From Bacteroidia bacterium (lineage in GTDB: Bacteria > Bacteroidota > Bacteroidia > Flavobacteriales > Flavobacteriaceae): a stretch of 64,000 nucleotides of DNA. Of the stretch, positions 29,083 to 39,501 are shown piece after piece. The stretch spans positions 525,507-589,506 of the forward strand of contig JAUICK010000001.1 in the NCBI GenBank assembly GCA_030427865.1. The letters run 5' to 3'. The position numbers were made by a program, and so were the translations under genes. Every line of letters starts with the position of its first letter. Position 1 is the first letter of the stretch. The notes under the pieces are model-generated. The model saw only the letters and a list, made by a program, of their open reading frames with translations, ran no database searches and was not told the DNA's origin.

Positions 29083-29718
29083 TTACTTTCTCCCAAAATC
29101 TGCAGGAATTTCTCCCCAAGCTTTGGTTTCCCATTTTAAAATGGGGTTTTTAAAAGTATTTTCTTTCAGCCATTTTTCAGCTCTTCTTATGAGTTCTAAT
29201 AAGTCTTTGTTAGAAGCATCAAAATAAATGTTGGTTTTGCATTTTTTTTGACGAATCCAACTCATGGCAATTTTAGAATCAGAATAAATAGGAATATCTT
29301 CTTTGTTTTTACTCTTTAAAAGCGCTATTCCGTGTACTAAAGCCAAAAATTCGCCAACATTATTGGTTCCTTTTTTAAAAGGTCCTTTTCTAAAAATTTC
29401 TTTTTTATTATGAGTTAAAACACCTCTGTATTCCATTTTCCCGGGGTTTCCAGAGCAAGCAGCATCTACGGCAATACTTTCTATAATAGGACTACCATAT
29501 TTTGCTTTCTGTGCATCAGTTAATGTAGGTTTTTTAGTGTTTTTTCCTTTATAATCTTCATATTTTTTAGAAGATGCTATTTCTGCTTCATCTAAATTTG
29601 CAAAAGATTTGTATTGCGCACCTTCAAAACCATCAATTTGTCGTTTACAAGCATTCCAAGAAGTAAAAACACCCGTTTTTCTTCCTTTCCAAACTACGTA
29701 AAACTTTTTTTTAGGCAT
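29083..29718 (-). CDS. Viroplasmin/RNase H domain protein (RNase H1-like)
   Basis: KKFYVVWKGRKTGVFTSWNACKRQIDGFEGAQYKSF viroplasmin domain, AVDAACSGNPG, IYSDSKIAMSWI. Confidence 0.88.
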   Translation of the reverse strand: MPKKKFYVVWKGRKTGVFTSWNACKRQIDGFEGAQYKSFANLDEAEIASSKKYEDYKGKNTKKPTLTDAQKAKYGSPIIESIAVDAACSGNPGKMEYRGVLTHNKKEIFRKGPFKKGTNNVGEFLALVHGIALLKSKNKEDIPIYSDSKIAMSWIRQKKCKTNIYFDASNKDLLELIRRAEKWLKENTFKNPILKWETKAWGEIPADFGRK

Positions 29719-30283
29719 TTTCAGATAAAATTACTTCTTCTATTACTTTAGGAAAATATTGTTGTTCTAAAATATGAATCTTTTCAGCGATTTTTTCTGG
29801 AGAATCTTCTTCATTAAGGGTAGTTTTTGCTTGAAAAATGATAGCACCTTCATCATAATTAGCATTTACGTAATGAATTGTAATACCAGTTTCGGTTTCA
29901 TTATTTTCTTTTACAGCTCTATGAACGTTCATGCCATACATCCCTTTTCCACCATATTTTGGAAGTAAAGCAGGGTGAATGTTAATAATTTTATCTGGAA
30001 ACGCATCAATAATGTGTTGAGGAATTTTCCATAAAAAACCTGCTAAAACAACAAAATCTGCATCCTTTTTTAAAATATTTAAAACCGTATCTGATGATAA
30101 AAACTCACTTCTTTTAAAGTGTAAACACTTTATATTTAAGAGCTTACATCTTTCAAAAACTTTGGCATGCTCATTGTTACACAACACTTTAGTAACCTTA
30201 GCGGTTTTAGTATGATTAAAAAACTTAATAATGTTTTCTGCGTTCGTTCCAGAACCAGAAGCAAAAACAACAATACGCTTCAT
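29711..30283 (-). CDS. purN: Phosphoribosylglycinamide formyltransferase
   Basis: IVVFASGSGTNAENII, INIHPALLPKYGGKGMYG, ETGITIHYVNANYDEG. Confidence 0.95.
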   Translation of the reverse strand: MKRIVVFASGSGTNAENIIKFFNHTKTAKVTKVLCNNEHAKVFERCKLLNIKCLHFKRSEFLSSDTVLNILKKDADFVVLAGFLWKIPQHIIDAFPDKIINIHPALLPKYGGKGMYGMNVHRAVKENNETETGITIHYVNANYDEGAIIFQAKTTLNEEDSPEKIAEKIHILEQQYFPKVIEEVILSENA

Positions 30284-30416
30284 AACTACATTTCTAAGCT
30301 ACAAAAAAAAGAATAATTATTAACAAAATGATTGATTTTAAAGGAAGATTAAATTTTTTTCTTTACTTTTAGTAATCATTTTTCGGACAAAAATTAGTTA
30401 TAATTATAAAGATTTG

Positions 30417-30424
30417 TATTTTTG
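30417..30424 (+). promoter_or_regulatory. Candidate -7 element TATTTTTG upstream of acpP
   Basis: TAnnTTTG match 32 bp upstream of the acpP ATG. Confidence 0.3.
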
Positions 30425-30456
30425 CCCCGATTTAAATTTTAAAAAAACAAAAAATT

Positions 30457-30693
30457 ATGTCAGACATTGCATCAAGAGTAAAAGCGATTATCGTAGACAA
30501 ATTAGGAGTAGACGATAACGAAGTAACAACAGAAGCTAGCTTCACAAACGATTTAGGAGCAGATTCTTTAGATACTGTTGAGTTAATTATGGAATTCGAA
30601 AAAGAATTTGATATTCAAATTCCAGACGATCAAGCTGAAAATATCGGAACAGTTGGTCAAGCAGTTAGCTATATAGAAGAAGCAAAAAAGTAA
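30457..30693 (+). CDS. acpP: Acyl carrier protein
   Basis: [30 protein letters not shown]. Confidence 0.97.
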   Translation: MSDIASRVKAIIVDKLGVDDNEVTTEASFTNDLGADSLDTVELIMEFEKEFDIQIPDDQAENIGTVGQAVSYIEEAKK

Positions 30694-30700
30694 TATTTAT

Positions 30701-31954
30701 ATGCAATTAAAACGAGTTGTAGTCACTGGACTTGGCGCATTAACGCCAATAGGTAATACTATTGAAGAATATTGGAACGCTTTAGTTAACGGAGTTAGCG
30801 GAGCAGCACCTATAACACACTTTGATGCTGCCAAGTTCAAAACTCGTTTTGCATGTGAATTAAAAAATTTTAACGCTACCGATTTTATTAATAGAAAAGA
30901 GGCGCGTAAAATGGATAAATTTACGCAGTATGCTATGGTAGCTTCAGATGAAGCTATTGCAGATGCAGGTTTAAATTTAGAAACACTGAATAAATTACGT
31001 GTTGGCGTAATTTGGGGAGCAGGTATTGGAGGGTTAGAAACTTTTCAAGACGAAGCTATAAATTTTGGAGCTGGAGATGGCACACCAAGATTTAATCCTT
31101 TCTTTATTCCAAAAATGATTGCTGATATTGCTCCAGGAAATATTTCTATAAAAAATGGATTTATGGGGCCTAACTACACAACTGTATCAGCATGTGCATC
31201 ATCTGCAAACGCGATGATTGATGCGTTAAATTATATTAGATTAGGACACTGTGATGTTATTGTAACAGGTGGTTCAGAAGCTGCTGTTACTCATGCAGGT
31301 GTTGGAGGGTTTAATGCAATGAAAGCATTATCAGAAAGAAATGAAAGCCCCGAAACAGCATCAAGACCATTTGATGCAGAGCGAGATGGCTTTGTCTTAG
31401 GCGAAGGCGCAGGAGCAATTGTTTTAGAAAGTTACGAACACGCAAAAGATAGAGGAGCAAAAATTTATGCTGAGGTTATTGGAGGAGGTATGTCTTCTGA
31501 TGCGTATCATATGACAGCTCCACATCCAGAAGGAATTGGTGTAATTGCAGTGATGAAAAACTGTTTAGAAAACGCTGGGATTACCCCAGAAGATGTAGAT
31601 CACATTAACACTCATGGTACTTCTACACCTTTAGGAGATGTTGCCGAACTTAAAGCAATCTCTGAAGTTTTTGGAGAACACGCTAAAAACATCAACATTA
31701 ATTCTACAAAATCTATGACAGGACACTTATTAGGTGCTGCTGGAGCTATAGAATCTATTGCTTCTATTTTAGCGATGAAACACGGTATTGTGCCACCAAC
31801 AATTAATCATTCTAATATAGATGAAAATATTAATCCAGAATTAAACTTAACGTTAAATACACCTCAAGAACGAGAAATTAAAGTAGCTATGAGTAATACG
31901 TTTGGTTTTGGAGGTCATAATGCTTGTGTTGCATTTAGAAAGTTAGAAGATTAA
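30701..31954 (+). CDS. fabF: Beta-ketoacyl-ACP synthase II
   Basis: RVVVTGLGALTPIGN, TVSACASSANAMIDA, NTHGTSTPLGD, STKSMTGHLLGAAG. Confidence 0.97.
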   Translation: MQLKRVVVTGLGALTPIGNTIEEYWNALVNGVSGAAPITHFDAAKFKTRFACELKNFNATDFINRKEARKMDKFTQYAMVASDEAIADAGLNLETLNKLRVGVIWGAGIGGLETFQDEAINFGAGDGTPRFNPFFIPKMIADIAPGNISIKNGFMGPNYTTVSACASSANAMIDALNYIRLGHCDVIVTGGSEAAVTHAGVGGFNAMKALSERNESPETASRPFDAERDGFVLGEGAGAIVLESYEHAKDRGAKIYAEVIGGGMSSDAYHMTAPHPEGIGVIAVMKNCLENAGITPEDVDHINTHGTSTPLGDVAELKAISEVFGEHAKNININSTKSMTGHLLGAAGAIESIASILAMKHGIVPPTINHSNIDENINPELNLTLNTPQEREIKVAMSNTFGFGGHNACVAFRKLED

Positions 31955-31960
31955 TACTCT

Positions 31961-32698
31961 ATGAATTTTATTCGTAAAATAGTAAAACCTCATACAGAAG
32001 AGGATACTGAATTATACAACGAATTAAAAAAACTTCTCAAATTTTCGCCCAGAAAAATTAACAAGTATAAAAAAGCATTTACACATAGATCTGTGCAGAT
32101 GTTAGACAAAAAAGGAATTCCTATTAATTACGAACGTTTAGAATTTTTAGGAGACTCTATTTTAGGATCTGTTATTGCAGCTTATTTGTACAAAAAAGTT
32201 CCTTCTGGAACAGAAGGATATCTAACACAAATGCGCTCTAAAATTGTAAGCAGAGAACATTTAAATGAATTAGGTAAAGATTTAAACTTAATCCGGTTTG
32301 TAAAAAGTAATATAGATCAATCCAATGTTGGCGATAATATCCACGGAAATATTTTCGAAGCACTAATTGGCGCAATTTATTTAGACCGAGGGTATAATAC
32401 TTGTCAAAAATTTATTTACGAAAATGTAATTGTACCTTATGTTGATATTGAAAAATTAGAAGGAAAAATTACAAGTTATAAAGGATTGATTATAGAATGG
32501 TGCCAAAAACAAAAGAAAAAATATTCTTTTGATATTTATGAAGACTCTGGAAATGAGTCAATAAAGCACTTTAGCGTAAAAATTAGCATAGATGGAGAGC
32601 AAATTGCTAAAGGAAGAGCAACCTCAAAGAAAAAAGCAGAAGAACAAGCCTCTAAAAGAGTGTATTACGCTTTTCAAAACCAGATTACTTTAGGTTAA
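31961..32698 (+). CDS. rnc: Ribonuclease III
   Basis: NYERLEFLGDSILGSV, C-terminal dsRBD SKKKAEEQASKRVYYAF. Confidence 0.95.
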   Translation: MNFIRKIVKPHTEEDTELYNELKKLLKFSPRKINKYKKAFTHRSVQMLDKKGIPINYERLEFLGDSILGSVIAAYLYKKVPSGTEGYLTQMRSKIVSREHLNELGKDLNLIRFVKSNIDQSNVGDNIHGNIFEALIGAIYLDRGYNTCQKFIYENVIVPYVDIEKLEGKITSYKGLIIEWCQKQKKKYSFDIYEDSGNESIKHFSVKISIDGEQIAKGRATSKKKAEEQASKRVYYAFQNQITLG

Positions 32699-32790
32699 GT
32701 AACGATAACGTTTTCGTTAAATTAACATAGAAACTCTTAAACTAATTCGTAATTTAGCTTTCTCATAAAAACTATAAGTAATTATAATTT

Positions 32791-33261
32791 ATGCAGGTGT
32801 ACTCTTTAGAATTGGATGATTTTTGTGAAGAAGAATATTCTTTAATAGGAATCCATTCTACTTTAGAAGACTATAAACTTGCCTATCTTCTTAATAAAAC
32901 TTTAAACACAAAGTTTTACAAAGCAAAAAAAGATTTAGAATTTGTAAGAGAAAAAAAGAAAGCCTCTTTTTCTATTTATAATTATGAGAATATAAAATAT
33001 GATTACGATTGGTTTTTAATTGCAAATAGTTACAGAAGAGAAAACCAAACTGTGTCTAACGAATTATTATTAACATCAGAAACAAAAACATATTTAATAC
33101 CAGAAAAGAAAAAGGTAGATTTTTTTATAAAAATCTGTGGAGAATCTGAGTATGAGTTTGTTATGAAAACAATACAAAAAATTAAAACTATTGATAATGT
33201 AATTACTGCTTACTCAATAGATAAAAACACTTTAAAGTCTAAAGACTTTTTAATATTTTAA
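32791..33261 (+). CDS. IPExxxVDY family protein
   Basis: TYLIPEKKKVDFFIKI, between rnc and pyk. Confidence 0.85.
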   Translation: MQVYSLELDDFCEEEYSLIGIHSTLEDYKLAYLLNKTLNTKFYKAKKDLEFVREKKKASFSIYNYENIKYDYDWFLIANSYRRENQTVSNELLLTSETKTYLIPEKKKVDFFIKICGESEYEFVMKTIQKIKTIDNVITAYSIDKNTLKSKDFLIF

Positions 33262-33264
33262 TAT

Positions 33265-34692
33265 ATGATCGACTACAAAAAAACGAAAATAGTTGCAACC
33301 TTAGGCCCCGCAACAAATAGTAAAGAAACATTAACAGAATTAGCAAAAGAAGGTGTAAATGTTTTTCGTATTAATTTTTCTCATGCAAATTATGAGAATG
33401 TTAAAAAAACTATAAAAACCATTAGAGAAATTAATGAAGAAAATGGATATAATGTTGCCATTTTAGCAGATTTACAAGGGCCAAAATTAAGAGTTGGGGT
33501 TATGGAAGAAGGTGTAGAATTAGCAGATGGAGACACTTTTACATTTACCACAGATAAATGCACGGGTACTAAAGAAAAAGCATTTATGACCTACCAACGT
33601 TTTCCAAAAGACGTAAAAGTTGGAGAACAAATTTTAGTAGACGATGGTAAGCTTTTATTCGAAGTAATTGCTACAAATAAAGAAAATGAAGTTGTTGTAA
33701 AAACAATTGTTGGAGGATCATTAAAATCTAAAAAAGGAGTAAACTTACCAAATACAGCAATATCATTACCAGCCTTAACCGAAAAAGATAAAGAAGATGC
33801 CGTTTTTGCTTTAGAGCAAGAAGTAGACTGGATTGCTTTATCTTTTGTTAGAACCCCAGAAGATTTAAGAATGCTTCGCGATTTAATAGAAGAACACTCA
33901 GAATATAGAGTTCCTGTAATAGCTAAAATAGAAAAGCCAGAGGCTGTTGCAAATATGGACGCTTTAATTCCGTATTGTGATGGATTAATGGTGGCACGTG
34001 GAGATTTAGGTGTAGAAATACCAATGCAAGATGTACCTTTAATTCAGAAAAAATTAGTGAGACGCGCAAAAAGAGCCAGAATTCCTGTAATTATAGCTAC
34101 CCAAATGATGGAGACTATGATTGATAATTCTGTACCCACAAGAGCAGAAGTAAATGACGTTGCCAATTCTATTATGGATGGAGCAGACGCAGTAATGCTT
34201 TCTGGAGAAACTTCTGTTGGAAAACATCCTGTAAGAGTTATTCAAAAAATGGCAGAAATTATTAAAGCTGTTGAAAACTCAAGAATGATTAAAGTTCCTC
34301 ACGAAGCTCCACACATAAGAACAAACAGATTTATTACAAAATCAGTATGTCATCATGCAGCATTAATGGCAAACGATATAGATGCAGCTGCAATTTCTAC
34401 TTTAACGAATAGTGGGTATACCGCATTTCAAATTTCAGCTTGGAGACCACAATCTAAAATATTAGCATTTTCATCAGAAAAAAGAATTTTAGGAAAACTA
34501 AACTTACTCTGGGGTGTAAAAGCATTTTATTACAACAAACAACTTAGTACAGATGATACAGTTGTAGATATTAACAATATATCTAAAGAAAAAGGATTTG
34601 TACAAGAAGGCGATTTAATGATTAACCTTACCTCTATGCCTGTAGAGGCAAAAGGGATGGTAAATACATTACGTGTATCTGAAATAGAATAG
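33265..34692 (+). CDS. pyk: Pyruvate kinase
   Basis: KIVATLGPATNS, DGLMVARGDLGVEIP, IPVIIATQMMETMI. Confidence 0.97.
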   Translation: MIDYKKTKIVATLGPATNSKETLTELAKEGVNVFRINFSHANYENVKKTIKTIREINEENGYNVAILADLQGPKLRVGVMEEGVELADGDTFTFTTDKCTGTKEKAFMTYQRFPKDVKVGEQILVDDGKLLFEVIATNKENEVVVKTIVGGSLKSKKGVNLPNTAISLPALTEKDKEDAVFALEQEVDWIALSFVRTPEDLRMLRDLIEEHSEYRVPVIAKIEKPEAVANMDALIPYCDGLMVARGDLGVEIPMQDVPLIQKKLVRRAKRARIPVIIATQMMETMIDNSVPTRAEVNDVANSIMDGADAVMLSGETSVGKHPVRVIQKMAEIIKAVENSRMIKVPHEAPHIRTNRFITKSVCHHAALMANDIDAAAISTLTNSGYTAFQISAWRPQSKILAFSSEKRILGKLNLLWGVKAFYYNKQLSTDDTVVDINNISKEKGFVQEGDLMINLTSMPVEAKGMVNTLRVSEIE

Positions 34693-34751
34693 AAAATTAA
34701 GTATAACACACAATTAGTAAGCAGACTCAAATACTAAGACAATTTATTGAT

Positions 34752-36902
34752 TTATATTTTCAATACTTTTAATATTTCTTTGTGTTTTTTGTTAGAAAAA
34801 ATATGTGCAAAATAAATGCCTTTAGGCAGGTTGCTCATCTCTATGTTTTTTGTGTTTTTAAAAGTTGTTATTTTTTTTCCTAACGCATCATAAATGATTA
34901 CTTTAAATATGTTTTCTTTTGTTTGAATTGAAAAATTGTTTTTTGTTGGGTTAGGTGAAATGAACACTATTTTTTTTTCGGATTCTATTAAAAATAAAGC
35001 AGTATCGCTTTTATTTTGCCAAATAGTAAATGGAAATTTTGTGCTAGAAGTTAATACATCCATATCTCCGTCATTATCATAATCATCATTAAGTAAATGA
35101 TTTGTAATTTTGTAATCATTATTTACAGTAGATTTGGTAAATACTTGGTTTCCATTATTTTCCCAAAAAGATATCCCTTGTGAAGCATATTCATTCCTTG
35201 GCACAGAAACAAAGTCAATATCACCATCACCATCAAAATCTTGAATGGTTATTTCGTCTCCACTATTGGTGTTATGAGTAAAGATTACGTGTTCTGTAAA
35301 ATTTCCACTCCCATCATTTTCATACCAAGAAAAAAAGTTTTTACTTTCAGTATAATCAAATCTACTGGAGATAAAATCTAAATCATTATCTCCGTCAATA
35401 TCAAAAAAGTTCGCCCTTGCAGGTAGAGAAGTTTTTGTAAAATTTAAATTTCCATCATTTTTAAAATAAATAGGATTGTCTATATTAGGTTTATCTGTAA
35501 TTAGGTCTTTATAACCATCATTGTTTACATCAGCATAGGATACTACCACTAACCAATCTTCAATAGTTGCTAAAAATTGTGATGTAAAATTACTATTACC
35601 ATCATTAACATAAGCATAAATTTGACCATTATTACTTGCTGGTCTTGTATAGAGTAAATCAAAATACCCATCGTTATTTACGTCTTCTACAATTACCTTT
35701 TGCACACCAGTTACATCTAATAAGATAGATTTTGTAAAATTAAAATTGCCTTCATTTGTGTAGAGGTAAACTTTACCTTCGCCAAATTGATATGTTGAGA
35801 CGATAATATCATTTAAACCATCATTATTAAAATCTACCACATCAGAAGATCTAATAAGAGATGCAGTATTATCAATTATATTTTTTGTAAAATTTAACCC
35901 TCCTTGATTATGCCACAGCACTAATTCATTTTCTGCTGATGAAGTACTTATTACATCTTTGAAACCATCTTTATCAATATCAAAAGAAGTAAAGCTATTG
36001 GGAGAGATAAAAGTATCCTCAATAGATGTCATGTCAAAATTACTATTCCATAAATCCGCAACCTTAGGATCGTTTGCATCTACAGTATTTTCTGTAAAAT
36101 TCAAATTGCCATCGTTGGAAAATAAAATAATACCACCTGAAGGAGTATTTCTTTTTACCACAAAATCTTTATTTCCATCATCATTATAATCGAGAATTCT
36201 AATAGCTCTATTGGTAAGTGTGTAATTTATAAGATGTTCTGTGAAATTTCCAAAACCATCATTGAGGTAGCAAAGAATATGGTTTTCAGTCCAAGAACTT
36301 GAAGATACTGACATAATTAAGTCTAAATCCCCATCATTATCTATATCATCTACTACAATGTCCTCAGTAGATATAGGTACTTGTCTGATATTGCTTGATG
36401 AGAAATTTGCTGTTGGATTTCTATACCAAACTTTAAGATGTGCATTTGAAGCCCTACTTGTAGTGATAAAATCGTTATATCCATTTCCATCAAAATCTCC
36501 TTTGGCTATAATATTAGATGAGTAACCATTATTTTGTGTGTATGTAGTATTAAAGTTTTGATTACCATCATTGTAATATACTTCTATGGTATGAAGTCTT
36601 GAAAGTAGTATATCTAAATCATTATCACCATCAATATCAATGACATCGAAATCGTTTACTATTTTTGGAGTCTCGTCAATAATTATTTTAGTATAATTAG
36701 AATTAGCGTCTTTTTTCCACCAAGCAATGCTTCCATCTCCACTTATTGAAACTAAATCTTCAATACCATCATTATCTATATCAATAATAATTGGTTCATA
36801 CCAGTTACCAGAACGAGCAATAATTTGTTCTTCAAAATTTTGAGAAAACAAAAAGGGAATTTGAAATAAAGCAGTTAAAAGAATAAAATTTGTAATTTTC
36901 AT
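34752..36902 (-). CDS. FG-GAP/VCBS-repeat secreted protein with T9SS sorting tail
   Basis: Repeated D(I/V)DNDGxxDL(I/V) modules; tail VFISPNPTKNNFSIQTKENIFKVIIYDALGKKITTF... Confidence 0.9.
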   Translation of the reverse strand: MKITNFILLTALFQIPFLFSQNFEEQIIARSGNWYEPIIIDIDNDGIEDLVSISGDGSIAWWKKDANSNYTKIIIDETPKIVNDFDVIDIDGDNDLDILLSRLHTIEVYYNDGNQNFNTTYTQNNGYSSNIIAKGDFDGNGYNDFITTSRASNAHLKVWYRNPTANFSSSNIRQVPISTEDIVVDDIDNDGDLDLIMSVSSSSWTENHILCYLNDGFGNFTEHLINYTLTNRAIRILDYNDDGNKDFVVKRNTPSGGIILFSNDGNLNFTENTVDANDPKVADLWNSNFDMTSIEDTFISPNSFTSFDIDKDGFKDVISTSSAENELVLWHNQGGLNFTKNIIDNTASLIRSSDVVDFNNDGLNDIIVSTYQFGEGKVYLYTNEGNFNFTKSILLDVTGVQKVIVEDVNNDGYFDLLYTRPASNNGQIYAYVNDGNSNFTSQFLATIEDWLVVVSYADVNNDGYKDLITDKPNIDNPIYFKNDGNLNFTKTSLPARANFFDIDGDNDLDFISSRFDYTESKNFFSWYENDGSGNFTEHVIFTHNTNSGDEITIQDFDGDGDIDFVSVPRNEYASQGISFWENNGNQVFTKSTVNNDYKITNHLLNDDYDNDGDMDVLTSSTKFPFTIWQNKSDTALFLIESEKKIVFISPNPTKNNFSIQTKENIFKVIIYDALGKKITTFKNTKNIEMSNLPKGIYFAHIFSNKKHKEILKVLKI

Positions 36903-36912
36903 AACTTAAATT

Positions 36913-37236
36913 TTATTCTTTTTTATACAAATCTCCTTTATGTTTTAATGAAAGAATATTGTTGCTAATTTCAAAATCATAGCTTATACCATCTTCTAAA
37001 AAAACGCCTGTTTTACCATTAAAAGTGTAAGTTCCTTTAGTAGAGCCTAACCTTTCTTCTGTGTAAACATATTCTGTTTCAGAGGTAAACGTGAAATAAT
37101 CTTTTTCTTTTGTTATATCTGTATTTACCCATTTGGTTCCTATTAAATTTGTGACTGTTTCGATACTATCTTCGGTATTACTACATGAGTAACATATTAG
37201 AATAGTTAGGAACAAGTTTATAATTTTTAGTTTCAT
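36913..37236 (-). CDS. Small lipoprotein, lipocalin-like
   Basis: ILICYSCSN lipobox; GTKWVNTDITKEKDYFTFTSETEYVYTEE. Confidence 0.7.
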   Translation of the reverse strand: MKLKIINLFLTILICYSCSNTEDSIETVTNLIGTKWVNTDITKEKDYFTFTSETEYVYTEERLGSTKGTYTFNGKTGVFLEDGISYDFEISNNILSLKHKGDLYKKE

Positions 37237-37247
37237 AATATTTGTAT

Positions 37248-37643
37248 TTAGTTTCTCAAAAATATTTCTTCATAAGTATCACCATTTTCTATACCTATAA
37301 TTGTTAATGTGTTTCCTTCAAAAACAAGTTGACGATCATTTACTTCATTATCAAAAGTAAATCTGTAAGTAAGTTGCCTTATATTTTCCCATAAACCATT
37401 AGCATCATCTCTTTTTTCGCAATTTCCCCCATTTGTAGTTGCATATGTTTCTGAGATATAAGTTCCATTAACATTTACTATGATTTTATTTTTCTTATCA
37501 CAATCATCTAACACCTTTTCTATATTATTTACTATCAATTTTTCATAAGACCAAGTGCCTACAAAAGGGTCTAAAATTTCTTCTTCATTATTTGAACATG
37601 ATGCCATTAAAATTAATGAGAATATTAGTATTATTTTTTTCAT
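37248..37643 (-). CDS. Lipocalin-like lipoprotein
   Basis: LILMASCSN lipobox; FVGTWSYEKLIVN...LTYRFTFDNEVNDRQLVFEGNTLTI. Confidence 0.7.
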   Translation of the reverse strand: MKKIILIFSLILMASCSNNEEEILDPFVGTWSYEKLIVNNIEKVLDDCDKKNKIIVNVNGTYISETYATTNGGNCEKRDDANGLWENIRQLTYRFTFDNEVNDRQLVFEGNTLTIIGIENGDTYEEIFLRN

Positions 37644-37646
37644 ATT

Positions 37647-38072
37647 TTATTGTTTCGTGAGGATTACATTTCTTGTTGATGATAAAGCGTAAATTATGGT
37701 TTGATTATTAGTTCCTTTGCTAAACTCATAATTACTAGTTAAGGGACCGTTTGATAAAATCTTTAATTCATATTTATTTGATGTTATAACTTCATCTACT
37801 GATATTACTCCTGCATTCACACCATCTTGCAACCCCTCTTTTAAGTTTGTGACAACAGTTGTGTTGTCAGAAGAAATGTCTAACAAGTTATCGTTTGTGA
37901 ATTGAAAGCCACCAATTTGTGCCCAATCTGGGTCAGTTTCATCTAACCAAGTTCCAATAATCCAATTTGGTGGATTTATAAAATTATTAGATTCAATATT
38001 GTCATCATTACCACTACAAGAAACTATGCTTAGCGTTAAAGAAAAAAGAAGAATTAATTGTATTTGTTTCAT
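37647..38072 (-). CDS. Lipoprotein, hypothetical
   Basis: LTLSIVSCSG lipobox; PPNWIIGTWLDETDPDW. Confidence 0.7.
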   Translation of the reverse strand: MKQIQLILLFSLTLSIVSCSGNDDNIESNNFINPPNWIIGTWLDETDPDWAQIGGFQFTNDNLLDISSDNTTVVTNLKEGLQDGVNAGVISVDEVITSNKYELKILSNGPLTSNYEFSKGTNNQTIIYALSSTRNVILTKQ

Positions 38073-38129
38073 ATCTTAAAAGTTAAAAGCCTCAGAAATT
38101 AATTAATTTCTGAAGCTTAAAATAGTTTT

Positions 38130-38534
38130 TTAATTGTTATTAATTTTTTGATTGGGATTAAAAACAACTTGTTGCGATAACCATTTTTTGTAGCCTTCCA
38201 TACCAAGTTGAGCTATCAATTTTCTTGAGTTTACAGCAGTTCCTTCTACCTCAAAACCACCATAAAAAGGATAACTTTTAGAGCGCACAACTCCATTTAC
38301 TAAAACATCATATTGAGGTCCTGCATTTTCTAAAGCTTCATCCATAGCGTCTTTAATATTTGCTCCAAGTGCTAGAAATCCCATACTTTTTCCTTTTGTT
38401 GCTTTTCCTTCATCAAGATTAAACTTAATTGAATGGTTTTTTGAGCTGATAACTGTAAAATCTACAAGTCTTGCAGAACAACTACTTAAAAGTAGAATTG
38501 TTAACGATAAAATAAATAAATTTTTAATTTTCAT
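38130..38534 (-). CDS. Small lipoprotein (DUF6567-like)
   Basis: LLLSSCSARLVDFTVISSKN; GKSMGFLALGANIKDAMDEALENAG. Confidence 0.65.
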   Translation of the reverse strand: MKIKNLFILSLTILLLSSCSARLVDFTVISSKNHSIKFNLDEGKATKGKSMGFLALGANIKDAMDEALENAGPQYDVLVNGVVRSKSYPFYGGFEVEGTAVNSRKLIAQLGMEGYKKWLSQQVVFNPNQKINNN

Positions 38535-38697
38535 AATTATTACTATTTGGTTTTATTGCCTTTGGCTTAACAAGGCGTTAATTAAAGCCGATTTTAAAAT
38601 TAAGGTTTTAGCTTTCTAACATCAGAAAGATATTTAAATCTAAAACGCTTAAAAAATTAAAATGATAAGCAATAAAAAATTAGTGAAAACTAAGTGT

Positions 38698-39501
38698 TTA
38701 ATCGTGATAAATTAATTTAAGCCTCTTTTCAAACTCTTGTTTGTAGGTGTTTTTTACTTTTAATGTTCTACCCATAATTGAAATTTGTGAACCATTTATA
38801 CGACCTTGTAACATTTCTGGAGAAAGATTTACAATATAACTTTCGTTTATTCTTATAAAGTTAATAGGCAAATGTTTTATCATTTCTTTGAGAGAGGATT
38901 TTAAAAAATAGTATTCATTATCAATGGTTTGAAACCATAAATAATTTGCTCTTAAAATTTCTTCTTCATTATTTTGATTTACAAATGGTTTTATGGTAAA
39001 AAAAGCAATATTTTTAAAAAGAACAGGAACTCTTGTTACACCACCTTTTCCATATTCTTTTACAGCATCTAAATAACCAACTAAACCCATAACAGCATCT
39101 TTTTGAGCGCTTAATTGGTTTTCTTGTTTTTTATGCAATACTGTATGAATAGCACGAGTTACATCTTCTATATTTAACCTGGGTTTTGTTTTTACAATAT
39201 AGTTTTCGTGGTTAGTATGTAACCCTTTTTGAAACGTGATATCATCATCAAATTCGGTAACATAAATAAAAGGGATTTTGTATTCTTTTTGAAGTATTCT
39301 ACCTAAATCTATCCCATCTTTTTTTCCTTGTAAATCTATATCAAGAAGTACCACATCTGGTGTGTTTGTTTTTATTCTTTCTATAGCTTCGTCATAACTT
39401 TTGGTGTATTCATCTACAGTAAAACGTTGTCTTACTAATGCTCTGCGTAAACGTTCATATAAGGCTGGTTGGTCTTCTACAATTAAGATATGCGCTTTCA
39501 T
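38698..39501 (-). CDS. LytTR-family response regulator
   Basis: HILIVEDQPALYERL, DVVLLDIDLQGKKDGIDLG receiver; C-terminal LytTR HLPINFIRINESYIVN. Confidence 0.88.
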   Translation of the reverse strand: MKAHILIVEDQPALYERLRRALVRQRFTVDEYTKSYDEAIERIKTNTPDVVLLDIDLQGKKDGIDLGRILQKEYKIPFIYVTEFDDDITFQKGLHTNHENYIVKTKPRLNIEDVTRAIHTVLHKKQENQLSAQKDAVMGLVGYLDAVKEYGKGGVTRVPVLFKNIAFFTIKPFVNQNNEEEILRANYLWFQTIDNEYYFLKSSLKEMIKHLPINFIRINESYIVNLSPEMLQGRINGSQISIMGRTLKVKNTYKQEFEKRLKLIYHD

